Below, piece by piece: positions 1-5,578 of a DNA stretch of 5,578 nt. Position 1 is the first letter of the stretch. Each line of letters starts with the position of its first letter. The position numbers and the translations under genes were made by a program. The notes beneath the pieces are model-generated. The model ran no database searches, had not been told where the DNA came from, and saw only the letters and a list, made by a program, of their open reading frames with translations. The stretch comes from Pseudolabrys sp. (GTDB lineage: Bacteria > Pseudomonadota > Alphaproteobacteria > Rhizobiales > Xanthobacteraceae), in NCBI GenBank assembly GCA_026125925.1, contig JAHCKF010000246.1, forward strand, positions 1 to 5,578, read 5' to 3'.

Positions 1-1
1 C

Positions 2-643
2 GAGATCGTGCCGCTGTTCTATCTCAAGAACACGATCGAGAAGGTCGCGGGCGTGCGGCCCTATACGCCGCTCGAACTCGCCGGCCGCAACATCTACGTC
101 CGCGAGGGCTGCTATCTCTGTCATTCGCAGATGATCCGCCCGCTGCGCGACGAGGTCGAACGCTACGGCCACTACTCGCTGGCGGCCGAGAGCATGTACG
201 ACCGGCCGTTCCAGTGGGGAAGCAAGCGTACCGGTCCGGACCTTGCCCGGGTCGGCGGCAAGTATTCCGACGCCTGGCACCGTGACCACCTGCGCGATCC
301 GCGCTCGGTGGTGCCGGGTTCGGTGATGCCGGACTATGGCTTCCTGGCCAAGACCGAGCTCGACTACAAGCACGTCGCCGCCGACATGAAGGTGCAGGCG
401 CTGCTCGGCACGCCTTATACGCCCGAGATGATCGAGAGCGCCGACAAGGACGTGCAGATCCAGGCCTCGACCGACAATCCCGACGCCGCCGAACTCACCA
501 AGCGTTATCCGAACGCGGTAGCGCGCGATTTCGACGGCAACCCGGCCCGCGTGACCGAAGCCGATGCGCTGATCGCGTATCTGCAGATGCTCGGCACCCA
601 GGTCGATTTCAAGATGTACGACGACAAAGCCAATATCCGGTGA
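2..643 (+). CDS. ccoO: Cytochrome c oxidase cbb3-type subunit II (CcoO/FixO), 5'-truncated by window edge
   Basis: This is the monoheme c subunit of the cbb3 oxidase. It is anchored in the inner membrane with the heme domain in the periplasm, and passes electrons from CcoP towards CcoN. The frame is open from base 2, giving 213 codons that begin EIVPLFYL, a conserved stretch just after the N-terminal membrane anchor. The family is usually about 240-250 residues, so roughly 30 N-terminal residues including the anchor lie upstream. The in-frame GTG at position 8 is an internal valine, not the start. The heme c site CYLCH is at codons 37-41 (bases 110-124), followed by [10 protein letters not shown]. 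The likely axial methionine is in SVMPDYGFL (codon 109, bases 326-328). The TGA stop is 6 nt before ccoQ, so the two genes are probably co-transcribed and coupled. Family assignment is very secure. Confidence 0.97.
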   Translation, partial: EIVPLFYLKNTIEKVAGVRPYTPLELAGRNIYVREGCYLCHSQMIRPLRDEVERYGHYSLAAESMYDRPFQWGSKRTGPDLARVGGKYSDAWHRDHLRDPRSVVPGSVMPDYGFLAKTELDYKHVAADMKVQALLGTPYTPEMIESADKDVQIQASTDNPDAAELTKRYPNAVARDFDGNPARVTEADALIAYLQMLGTQVDFKMYDDKANIR

Positions 644-649
644 TCTGAC

Positions 650-805
650 ATGGACCCGACCTATCGAGCCGCTGCCGAGTTCGCCCAGAGCTGGGGACTC
701 GTCTACTTCGTCGCGATTTTCTTGCTGGTTTTGATCTACGCGCTGTGGCCGTCGCGGCAGAAGCAGTTTGACGAAGCCGCGCGCATTCCGCTCCGGGAGG
801 ATTAA
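650..805 (+). CDS. ccoQ: cbb3 oxidase small subunit CcoQ/FixQ, 51 aa
   Basis: This short gene encodes a 51-residue protein with one membrane helix at about residues 15-33 (WGLVYFVAIFLLVLIYALW). A charged, probably cytoplasmic tail follows (RQKQFDEAARIPLRED). CcoQ proteins are typically 50-70 residues. They are not catalytic, and in studied species they stabilise the CcoNOP complex. The identification rests on position between ccoO and ccoP, size, the N-terminal helix, and the W-P-S/R-x-K/R tail after the helix that is usual for the family. The ATG at 650 lies 6 nt after the ccoO stop, and GGTGA at 639-643, overlapping that stop, may serve as a modest ribosome site. The stop TAA at 803-805 is 3 nt before the ccoP start, so translation of O, Q and P is likely coupled. 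Confidence 0.93.
   Translation: MDPTYRAAAEFAQSWGLVYFVAIFLLVLIYALWPSRQKQFDEAARIPLRED
795..800 (+). promoter_or_regulatory. Ribosome binding site for ccoP (supports GTG start)
   Basis: GGGAGG sits 8 nt before the GTG at 809 and inside the last codons of ccoQ. Its strength and spacing decide in favour of the non-ATG start, and its location implies translation coupled to ccoQ. Confidence 0.75.
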
Positions 806-808
806 GTC

Positions 809-1681
809 GTGGCTGAAGAACACAAACATATCGACCCGATCACGGGCACCGCGACCACCGGTCACGAATGGGACGGTCTGCGTGAATTGAACACGCCGCT
901 GCCGCGCTGGTGGCTGTGGCTGTTCTATCTCACCATCGTCTGGGCGATCGGCTACTGGATCGTCTACCCGGCCTGGCCGCTGATCAACAATTCGACGCAA
1001 GGGCTGTTGGGGTATCACTCGCGCGAGGCCGTGGTCGAGGATCTCAATGCGCTGCACGCGCAGCGCGGACCGATGATGGTGAAGCTCGCCAATGCCGGCA
1101 CCGCGGAAATCCTGGCCGATCCGCAGCTCCTCGACTTCGCCCGGGCGCAAGGGCGGGTCGCCTTCGCCGACAACTGCGCGCCGTGTCACGGCGCCGGCGG
1201 CGGTGGCGCCAAAGGCTATCCAAACCTCAACGATGACGACTGGCTGTGGGGCGGCAAGCTGGCCGATATCGAGCAGACCATCCGCTTCGGCGCCCGCGGC
1301 GGCAGCGACAAGGGCCGTCAGGGCAACATGCCGCCGTTCACCGGCGTGCTGAAGCCGGCGGAAATCTCCAACGTCGCCGACTATGTGCGCTCGCTGTCGG
1401 GATTGCCGACCGAAGCCGGGGCGGATCTCGCGGCCGGCAAGAAGGTGTTCGCCGACAACTGCGCCGTCTGTCACGGCGATAACGCCAAGGGCAATCGGGA
1501 ACTCGGCTCGGCCAACCTGACCGACCGCATCTGGCTCTACGGTTCCGACAAGGCGGCCATCGTCGAAGGCATCGACAAGGGCCATGGCGGCGTCATGCCG
1601 GTCTGGGAAGGCCGCCTCAGCGAGCCCGTGATCAAGTCGCTGGCGGTCTACGTCTACAGCTTCGGCGGGGGCGAGAAATAG
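809..1681 (+). CDS. ccoP: Cytochrome c oxidase cbb3-type subunit III, diheme (CcoP/FixP), 290 aa
   Basis: This is the diheme c-type subunit that receives electrons from soluble or membrane cytochrome c and hands them to CcoO. One membrane helix lies at about residues 34-54, after the family N-terminal block GHEWDGLRELNTPLPRWW, and two periplasmic cytochrome c domains follow. Heme sites are CAPCH at residues 123-127 and CAVCH at 218-222. Probable axial methionines are M174 (GNMPPF) and M263 (GVMPVW). At 290 residues it matches the usual single-helix CcoP length. The start is GTG at 809. It has a good Shine-Dalgarno GGGAGG (795-800) lying inside the end of ccoQ, 8 nt upstream, and no better ATG is nearby. 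It is the last gene of the structural operon, since a hairpin terminator follows 37 nt after the TAG stop. Nothing looks degraded. Confidence 0.97.
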   Translation: MAEEHKHIDPITGTATTGHEWDGLRELNTPLPRWWLWLFYLTIVWAIGYWIVYPAWPLINNSTQGLLGYHSREAVVEDLNALHAQRGPMMVKLANAGTAEILADPQLLDFARAQGRVAFADNCAPCHGAGGGGAKGYPNLNDDDWLWGGKLADIEQTIRFGARGGSDKGRQGNMPPFTGVLKPAEISNVADYVRSLSGLPTEAGADLAAGKKVFADNCAVCHGDNAKGNRELGSANLTDRIWLYGSDKAAIVEGIDKGHGGVMPVWEGRLSEPVIKSLAVYVYSFGGGEK

Positions 1682-1718
1682 CAGGGCGCCCGCGGATCAA
1701 GCTTCTGAAAAACCTGAG

Positions 1719-1744
1719 GATCCCGGTCGCGAGACCGGGATTTT
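1719..1744 (+). terminator. Intrinsic terminator after ccoP
   Basis: A perfect 8-bp stem TCCCGGTC (1721-1728) pairs with GACCGGGA (1733-1740) across a GCGA loop, which is a GNRA-type tetraloop. The stem can extend by A1720-T1741 and a G1719-T1742 wobble. It is followed by TTTT (1741-1744), a short but typical U-tract for a GC-rich genome. Its place 37 nt after the ccoP stop and just before a new promoter suggests it separates the oxidase operon from the assembly operon. Partial read-through is possible because the U-tract is short. Confidence 0.8.
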
Positions 1745-1747
1745 CCG

Positions 1748-1761
1748 TTGAGCCAGATCAA
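1748..1761 (+). promoter_or_regulatory. FixK/FNR-type binding site upstream of ccoG
   Basis: TTGAGCCAGATCAA matches the TTGA-N6-TCAA core used by FixK and FNR regulators (rhizobial FixK consensus TTGAT-N4-ATCAA, missing only one inner base on the left arm). It is centred at about 1754.5. With the candidate -10 at 1783-1788 and a start near 1796, the site falls at about -41.5, the class II activator position. FixK-dependent microaerobic induction of fixGHIS is established in rhizobia. That the same applies here is inference from the site. Confidence 0.82.
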
Positions 1762-1782
1762 AGCGCCGGGGGCCCGGATCTC

Positions 1783-1788
1783 TACACT
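1783..1788 (+). promoter_or_regulatory. Candidate -10 element of the ccoG promoter
   Basis: TACACT shares four of six bases with TATAAT and lies 21 nt after the FixK/FNR site, as expected for an activator-dependent promoter lacking a -35 box. Predicted transcription start is about 1795-1796, giving a leader of about 19 nt before the ccoG ATG. The element is short and weakly defined by itself. Its support comes mainly from spacing to the activator site. Confidence 0.5.
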
Positions 1789-1814
1789 ACTCCGGTAATT
1801 CCGGCGGACATCCC

Positions 1815-3323
1815 ATGACCCAACTTGAAGAACTGGTGCGGCAATCCGAAGTGAAACCGGCCGCGCCGCCGCCACCGCCGCCGGACGACGAGATCGACGA
1901 CATCCCGCTCTACGAAGCGCGACGCAAAATCTATCCGCAGAGCGTCCACGGCACCTTCCGCCGCATCAAATGGGTGGTGCTGCTGGTCACGCTCGGCATC
2001 TATTACTTCCTGCCTTTCGTGCGCTGGGATCGCGGCCCGAACGCGCCGTCGCAGGCGGTGCTGATCGACTTCCCGAACCGACGCTTCTACTTCTTCTTCA
2101 TCGAGCTGTGGCCGCAGGAAATCTATTACCTCACCGGCCTGCTGGTGCTGGCGGCGATCGGCCTGTTCCTGATGAACGCGCTCGCCGGCCGCGTCTGGTG
2201 CGGCTATCTCTGCCCGCAGACGGTGTGGACCGATCTCTATATGGCGATCGAGCGCTTCACCGAAGGCGATCGCCGCGAGCACATGAAGCGCGAAGCCTCG
2301 AAGTGGACGCTCGAGACTTACGCGCGCAAGGGCGCCAAGCATTTCCTCTGGCTGATGGTGGCGTGGTGGACCGGCGGCGCCTGGGTCCTGTATTTCGCCG
2401 ACGCGCCGACTTTGGTGAAGGAACTCGCCACCGGCGAAGCGCCCCTGGTCGCCTATGCCTGGATCGGCATTCTCACCGTCACCACCTATGCACTCGCAGG
2501 TCACCTGCGCGAGCAGGTCTGCCTCTATATGTGCCCGTGGCCGCGTATCCAGGCGGCGCTGACCGACGAATATGCGCTCAATGTCACCTACCGCTACGAC
2601 CGCGGCGAGCCGCGCATGTCGGTGAAGAAGGCCGAGCAGGCCAAGACGCGCGGCGAACAGGTCGGCGACTGCGTCGATTGCTTGCAATGCGTCCATGTCT
2701 GCCCGACCGGCATCGACATTCGTCAAGGCTCGCAGCTCGGCTGCATCCAGTGCGGCCTGTGCATCGACGCCTGCAACACGGTGATGGCGAAGCTCGGCCG
2801 GCCGCGCGACCTCATCGCCTACGACACCGACCTCAACATCAAGGCGCGGCAGGAAGGCCGGCAGCCCTCCTATAACCTCATCCGCCCGCGCACGTTGCTG
2901 TACGCGGCGATCATCGCCATCGCCGGCGGCGTCATGCTGTACACCCTGGCGACCCGCGATTCGGAAGGCATCAGCGTCATTCACGACCGCAACCCGATGT
3001 ATGTGCGGCTGTCGGATGGTTCGTTGCGCAACGGCTACACCATTCGCATCGTCAACAAGCAGCTCAAGTCGCGCGACTTCATCGTCGCGGTCGAGGGCCT
3101 GCCGTCCTCGCTGGTGGATTTCGTCGGCCTGCCGCCGCGCGCCGACGGCCGCCAGCTCGTCTCGGTCGGTCCCGACCAGACCAAGGAAGTGCGCATCCTC
3201 GTCACCGACTACAGCGACACGCCGCCGGCGGCCTCGACCACGGTGCTGTTCAGCCTGATCGATGCGGAAACCGGCGCGGTGGCGCAAATGCGAGATCACT
3301 TCTTCGGCCCGCAAAGGAGATAG
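1815..3323 (+). CDS. ccoG: cbb3 oxidase assembly protein CcoG/FixG (membrane 4Fe-4S protein, Cu(II) reductase), 502 aa
   Basis: CcoG is an inner-membrane iron-sulfur protein for cbb3 oxidase assembly. Work on Rhodobacter CcoG reported Cu(II) reductase activity feeding Cu(I) to assembly factors. Predicted helices are at about residues 51-69, 101-124, 176-195, 211-229 and 360-378. Cysteine motifs are WCGYLCP (C129, C133) and CLYMCPWPR (C236, C240) near membrane segments. Two cytoplasmic 4Fe-4S motifs follow: C286, C289, C292, C296 then P, and C310, C313, C316, C320. The part after residue 380 is a probable periplasmic Ig-like FixG C-terminal domain. Length is normal (about 470-530). The N-terminal tail holds a six-proline run (residues 18-23). 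ATG 1815 is chosen because it follows the candidate promoter, with a weak GGCGGA site at 1803-1808. The TAG stop is 2 nt before the ccoH ATG. Confidence 0.96.
   Translation: MTQLEELVRQSEVKPAAPPPPPPDDEIDDIPLYEARRKIYPQSVHGTFRRIKWVVLLVTLGIYYFLPFVRWDRGPNAPSQAVLIDFPNRRFYFFFIELWPQEIYYLTGLLVLAAIGLFLMNALAGRVWCGYLCPQTVWTDLYMAIERFTEGDRREHMKREASKWTLETYARKGAKHFLWLMVAWWTGGAWVLYFADAPTLVKELATGEAPLVAYAWIGILTVTTYALAGHLREQVCLYMCPWPRIQAALTDEYALNVTYRYDRGEPRMSVKKAEQAKTRGEQVGDCVDCLQCVHVCPTGIDIRQGSQLGCIQCGLCIDACNTVMAKLGRPRDLIAYDTDLNIKARQEGRQPSYNLIRPRTLLYAAIIAIAGGVMLYTLATRDSEGISVIHDRNPMYVRLSDGSLRNGYTIRIVNKQLKSRDFIVAVEGLPSSLVDFVGLPPRADGRQLVSVGPDQTKEVRILVTDYSDTPPAASTTVLFSLIDAETGAVAQMRDHFFGPQRR
3313..3320 (+). promoter_or_regulatory. 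Ribosome binding site for ccoH
   Basis: AAAGGAGA is a near-ideal Shine-Dalgarno sequence, with its GGAG ending 6 nt before the ATG at 3326. It lies within the last codons of ccoG, so ccoH translation is probably coupled to ccoG. It is the strongest ribosome site in the window. Confidence 0.85.
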
Positions 3324-3325
3324 CC

Positions 3326-3826
3326 ATGGCTCAATCGCGATCCGGCAAGCCGCGGGAACTGACCGGCCGCGCCGTGCTGTTCTGGTTCGTCGGCTTCTTC
3401 GGCTTCGTCTTCGCCGTCAATGCGGTGATGGTGAAGGCGGCAAGTTCGACTTTCGGCGGCGTCGAAACGACGAGCTCGTACAAGGCGGGGCTGAAATTCA
3501 AGCAGACGATGGCCAATGCCGAAAAGCAGGCCGAGCTGCACTGGCAGGTCGACGGCAAGCTCGGCCGCGACAAGGCCGGTGAGGCCGTGCTCGACATCGC
3601 GGTGCGCGACGCCAGCGGCGTACCGGTGTCCGGGCTGACCGCGGTGGCGCGGCTGGAGCACCCCGCCGATTCACGGCGCGATCACGCCGTGCCGCTCAGC
3701 AACATCGGCGCCGGCCAGTTTCACGGCGTCGCCGAGGCGCACGCCGGGCGCTGGGAGCTCATCATCAGCCTCGAGCGCGACGGCCGGCGCGTGTTTCTCT
3801 CCCGCAGCCGGGTGACGTTGAATTGA
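3326..3826 (+). CDS. ccoH: cbb3 oxidase assembly/stability protein CcoH/FixH, 166 aa
   Basis: CcoH/FixH is a small single-span membrane protein. In Rhodobacter it interacts with CcoN and helps join the CcoP sub-complex to the rest of the oxidase. It has no known catalytic site. The protein has a basic N-terminus, one helix at about residues 16-36 (AVLFWFVGFFGFVFAVNAVMV), then the family hallmark TFGGVETTSSYKAGLKF (about 42-58). A mainly beta, probably periplasmic domain extends to the end (SGLTAVARLEHP, GAGQFHG, GRWELIISLERDGRRVFLSR). Length is typical (about 150-175). The ATG at 3326 is 2 nt after the ccoG stop behind a strong ribosome site. Its TGA at 3824-3826 is followed by a 119-nt gap with two palindromic repeats, unlike the tight G-H junction. 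Confidence 0.93.
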   Translation: MAQSRSGKPRELTGRAVLFWFVGFFGFVFAVNAVMVKAASSTFGGVETTSSYKAGLKFKQTMANAEKQAELHWQVDGKLGRDKAGEAVLDIAVRDASGVPVSGLTAVARLEHPADSRRDHAVPLSNIGAGQFHGVAEAHAGRWELIISLERDGRRVFLSRSRVTLN

Positions 3827-3847
3827 ATCTAGCCTGTAAGTTTCTCG

Positions 3848-3877
3848 CCGTTCGTCCCCGCGAAAGCGGGGACCCAG
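3848..3877 (+). repeat. Palindromic REP-like repeat, copy 1 (ccoH-ccoI gap)
   Basis: The core GTCCCCGC-GAAA-GCGGGGAC (3854-3873) is a perfect 8-bp stem with a GAAA tetraloop and ends in CCAG. Against the reverse complement of copy 2 it matches 25 of 30 bases. Two of the differing base pairs (outermost and third) are changed on both sides, so the stem is kept. Copies 1 and 2 face each other across a 12-nt spacer, the arrangement of a BIME. Confidence 0.88.
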
Positions 3878-3889
3878 ACGATAGGAAAA

Positions 3890-3921
3890 CTGGATTCCCG
3901 CTTTCGCGGGAATGAGCGGAG
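3890..3921 (-). repeat. Palindromic REP-like repeat, copy 2 (ccoH-ccoI gap, reverse orientation)
   Basis: Core ATTCCCGC-TTTC-GCGGGAAT (3894-3913) is a perfect 8-bp stem; on the minus strand its loop reads GAAA. Its reverse complement is identical over 32 bp to copy 3 at 5525-5556 inside ccoI. Its TGA at 3913-3915 is the in-frame stop that bounds the ccoI reading frame upstream. Similar sequences are dispersed in many proteobacterial genomes, as I recall; the exact family here cannot be named without a search. Confidence 0.9.
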
Positions 3922-3945
3922 ATCGACGCAGTACACGAGAATAAA

Positions 3946-5578
3946 ATGACCGCTGCCGACACCCTCGACGTCTCGCCTTATATCAAGCCGGAAGCCGACG
4001 GCACGCGCGGCATGGATGTTGCGGTCGAAGGCATCACTTGCGGCGCCTGCATCGCGCGCATCGAGCACGCGGTGAAAAGCCTGCCCGGCGTTACCGAGGC
4101 GCGCGTCAACTACACCAACCGCCGCCTGCATGTCGCCTGGTCCGACGCGCTCGACGCGCCTGGCCGCATATTCGAGACGCTGGCCGCCAACGGCTATCGC
4201 GGTCATCCCTTCGTGCCGTTGCGCGCCGAGCAGGAGGAGGCCGCCGAGGCGCGTCAGCTCACACGCTGCCTCGCCGTCGCCGGCTTCGCCGCGATGAATG
4301 TGATGCTGTTGTCGGTGTCGGTGTGGTCGGGCAACGTCACCGACATCACGCCAGAGACGCGCGATTTCTTCCACTGGGCCTCGGCGCTGATCGCGCTGCC
4401 GGCCGCGGCCTATGCCGGACAGCCGTTCTTCAGGAGCGCCTGGATGGCGCTGCGCGCCCGCCAGCTCAACATGAATGTCCCGATCTCGCTCGGCGTCATC
4501 CTGGCGCTCGGCATGTCGGTGGTGGAAACCGCCAATCACGCCGAGGAAGCCTATTTCGATTCGGCGCTGATGCTGCTGTTCTTCCTGCTGGTCGGCCGTG
4601 CGCTCGATCATGCCATGCGGCGCAAGACCCGCGCTACCGCCGGCAATCTTGCCGCCTTGCGCGCCGACACCGCGCACCGCTTCGACGGCGACGAGCTGAT
4701 GCGCGTGCCGGCGTCCGCGCTCAAGGTCGGCGATCGCGTGCTGGTCAAGCCGGGTGAGCGCGTGCCGGCCGACGGCGACGTCATCAATGGCGTGTCCGAG
4801 ATCGACGAAAGCCTGATCACCGGCGAAACCGCGCGCCGCGCGGTTCACGCCGGCGGCAAGGTCTATGCCGGCAGCCTGAATTTCGCCGGCACGCTGACCT
4901 TGCGCGTCACCGCCGCTGGCGGCTCGGCGCTGATCGACGAGATCGAGAAGCTGCTGGAGAAAGCGGCCAGCGCCAAATCGCGCACGCGGCGGCTCGCCGA
5001 CCGTGCGGCGCGCATCTACGCGCCGGTCGTGCACGCCACGGCGGCGCTGACGCTTGCCGGCTGGCTGATCGCCGGCGCCTCGGCGCACGATGCCATCATC
5101 ACCGCCATCGCGGTGCTTATCATCACGTGCCCTTGTGCGCTGGCGCTGGCGATACCCGCGGTGCAGGTCGTCGCCTCCGGCGCGCTGTTCCGGCGCGGCA
5201 TCATCCTCAATGCCGGCGACGCCATCGAGCGCCTCGCCGAGGCCGACACCATCGTCTTCGACAAGACCGGCACTCTGACCTTGCCGGAACCGCGCGTGGT
5301 CAATGCGGTCGACATCGACCCGGCGCTGCTCAAGGCCGCGGCGCGGCTGGCGCAGTCGAGCCGCCACCCGCTGGCGATGGCGCTGGCCAAGGAAGGCGCC
5401 AACACGACGCCGTTCGAGGCGGTGACCGAAGAGCCGGGGCAGGGCGTGCGCGCCATGGTCGATGGCGCCGAGATGAAATTGGGGAGCGCGCTGTTTTGCT
5501 CCGTTTCTCCGGGCGAGCAACACACTCCGCTCATTCCCGCGAAAGCGGGAATCCAGAAGCCCAAAACTCAGACTGCAG
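3946..5578 (+). CDS. ccoI: cbb3-type copper-translocating P1B-ATPase CcoI/FixI, 3'-incomplete, with repeat sequence in its frame from about 5494
   Basis: CcoI is a heavy-metal P-type ATPase that moves copper across the inner membrane for cbb3 oxidase assembly. Visible parts in order: N-terminal HMA domain with CGAC (C32, C35); helices at about 108-128, 143-163, 179-197 and 205-222; actuator loop TGE (292-294); helices at about 359-378 and 383-404 with the metal motif CPC (395-397); phosphorylation motif DKTGTLT (D439); nucleotide-domain HP (474-475) and GQG (498-500). ATG 3946 is the first start after the in-frame TGA at 3913, with a weak GAGA at 3937-3940. The family has about 730-760 residues and 544 codons are visible. 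After GSALFC (to residue 518) the sequence stops looking like the family and enters a palindromic repeat, still in frame. The gene may be interrupted or carry an in-frame insertion. Identity up to residue 517 is secure. Confidence 0.93.
   Translation, partial: MTAADTLDVSPYIKPEADGTRGMDVAVEGITCGACIARIEHAVKSLPGVTEARVNYTNRRLHVAWSDALDAPGRIFETLAANGYRGHPFVPLRAEQEEAAEARQLTRCLAVAGFAAMNVMLLSVSVWSGNVTDITPETRDFFHWASALIALPAAAYAGQPFFRSAWMALRARQLNMNVPISLGVILALGMSVVETANHAEEAYFDSALMLLFFLLVGRALDHAMRRKTRATAGNLAALRADTAHRFDGDELMRVPASALKVGDRVLVKPGERVPADGDVINGVSEIDESLITGETARRAVHAGGKVYAGSLNFAGTLTLRVTAAGGSALIDEIEKLLEKAASAKSRTRRLADRAARIYAPVVHATAALTLAGWLIAGASAHDAIITAIAVLIITCPCALALAIPAVQVVASGALFRRGIILNAGDAIERLAEADTIVFDKTGTLTLPEPRVVNAVDIDPALLKAAARLAQSSRHPLAMALAKEGANTTPFEAVTEEPGQGVRAMVDGAEMKLGSALFCSVSPGEQHTPLIPAKAGIQKPKTQTA
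5525..5556 (+). repeat. Palindromic REP-like repeat, copy 3, inside the ccoI reading frame
   Basis: Core ATTCCCGC-GAAA-GCGGGAAT (5533-5552), perfect 8-bp stem and GAAA loop. The 32 bp are identical to the reverse complement of copy 2. In the ccoI frame it reads PLIPAKAGIQ with no stop. The 26 nt after it (lysine, proline, glutamine and threonine codons) reach the window end without a stop. A facing partner copy, as in the ccoH-ccoI gap, may follow beyond the window. Confidence 0.9.

Noticed and set aside
1970..2875. Plus-strand open frame (301 codons) in another frame of ccoG
   Set aside because: Arginine- and proline-rich frame-shadow of ccoG, with no plausible start context or domain. The same reasoning removes the frames at 4038-4757, 910-1236, 1092-1352 and other short overlaps.
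1782..3314. Long minus-strand open frame (510 codons) opposite ccoG
   Set aside because: It is antisense to a well-supported CcoG with all its cysteine motifs. It has a low-complexity R/A/D/H-rich translation and would read through the ccoG promoter region in reverse.
3854..3913. Rho-independent terminator between ccoH and ccoI
   Set aside because: The hairpins are strong, but neither is followed by a T-run on the plus strand, and the same unit occurs inside ccoI. A repeat family explains them better than a dedicated terminator.
4012..4014. Alternative internal ATG start for ccoI (residue 23)
   Set aside because: There is no ribosome-site-like sequence before it. The ATG at 3946 has a weak GAGA at proper spacing, and many family members have a short tail before the HMA domain.
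5503..5509. GTTTCTC shared upstream of copy 3 and of copy 1 (3840-3846), as a possible element boundary or target duplication
   Set aside because: Seven bases at different distances from the core (1 nt against 17 nt) is within chance.
3829..5523. Long minus-strand open frame (564 codons) opposite ccoI
   Set aside because: It is the mirror of a GC-rich gene with strong third-position bias. The translation is low-complexity, rich in R, H, G and D with no domain, and its ends come from the palindromic repeats.
3848..5556. CRISPR-like repeats
   Set aside because: There are only three copies, in mixed orientation, with 12-nt and about 1.6-kb distances. There is no regular spacing and no cas genes.

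Overview
The window is a stretch of the cbb3-type cytochrome c oxidase locus (ccoNOQP-ccoGHIS, called fixNOQP-fixGHIS in rhizobia), read entirely on the + strand. GC-rich codon use, single-TM CcoP, the gene order O-Q-P-G-H-I and a FixK/FNR-type site before ccoG point to an alphaproteobacterium of the order Hyphomicrobiales (Bradyrhizobium/Rhodopseudomonas/Xanthobacteraceae-like). The genus is inference, not shown by the sequence.

Layout. Positions 2-643 are the 3' part of ccoO (monoheme subunit, cut by the window edge). Then come a 51-codon ccoQ (650-805) and ccoP (809-1681, diheme subunit), packed with 6 and 3 nt gaps. A strong hairpin terminator (about 1719-1744) closes this structural operon. 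A perfect TTGA-N6-TCAA FixK/FNR half-site pair starts 3 nt later (1748-1761), with a plausible -10 element at class II spacing. It probably drives the assembly operon: ccoG (1815-3323, membrane iron-sulfur/copper reductase), ccoH (3326-3826, membrane assembly factor) and ccoI (from 3946, copper P1B-ATPase), which runs off the 3' end. ccoS is expected downstream but not seen.

How the genes work together. CcoO and CcoP carry electrons through c-type hemes to the catalytic subunit CcoN (upstream, not in the window), and CcoQ stabilises the complex. CcoI moves copper across the membrane, CcoG reduces Cu(II), and CcoH helps join assembly intermediates. All of this serves respiration at very low oxygen, which fits FixK/FNR control.

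The unusual part is a dispersed palindromic repeat of REP/BIME type with an 8-bp stem and GAAA loop. Two copies in opposite orientation fill the ccoH-ccoI gap (3848-3877, 3890-3921). A third (5525-5556) lies inside the ccoI reading frame and matches the second over 32 bp. The frame stays open through it to the window end, but codon bias collapses and family similarity appears to stop at about position 5494. So ccoI either carries an in-frame repeat insertion in its nucleotide-binding domain or is interrupted, and the window ends too early to tell which. I see no tRNA, rRNA, CRISPR array or transposase gene.
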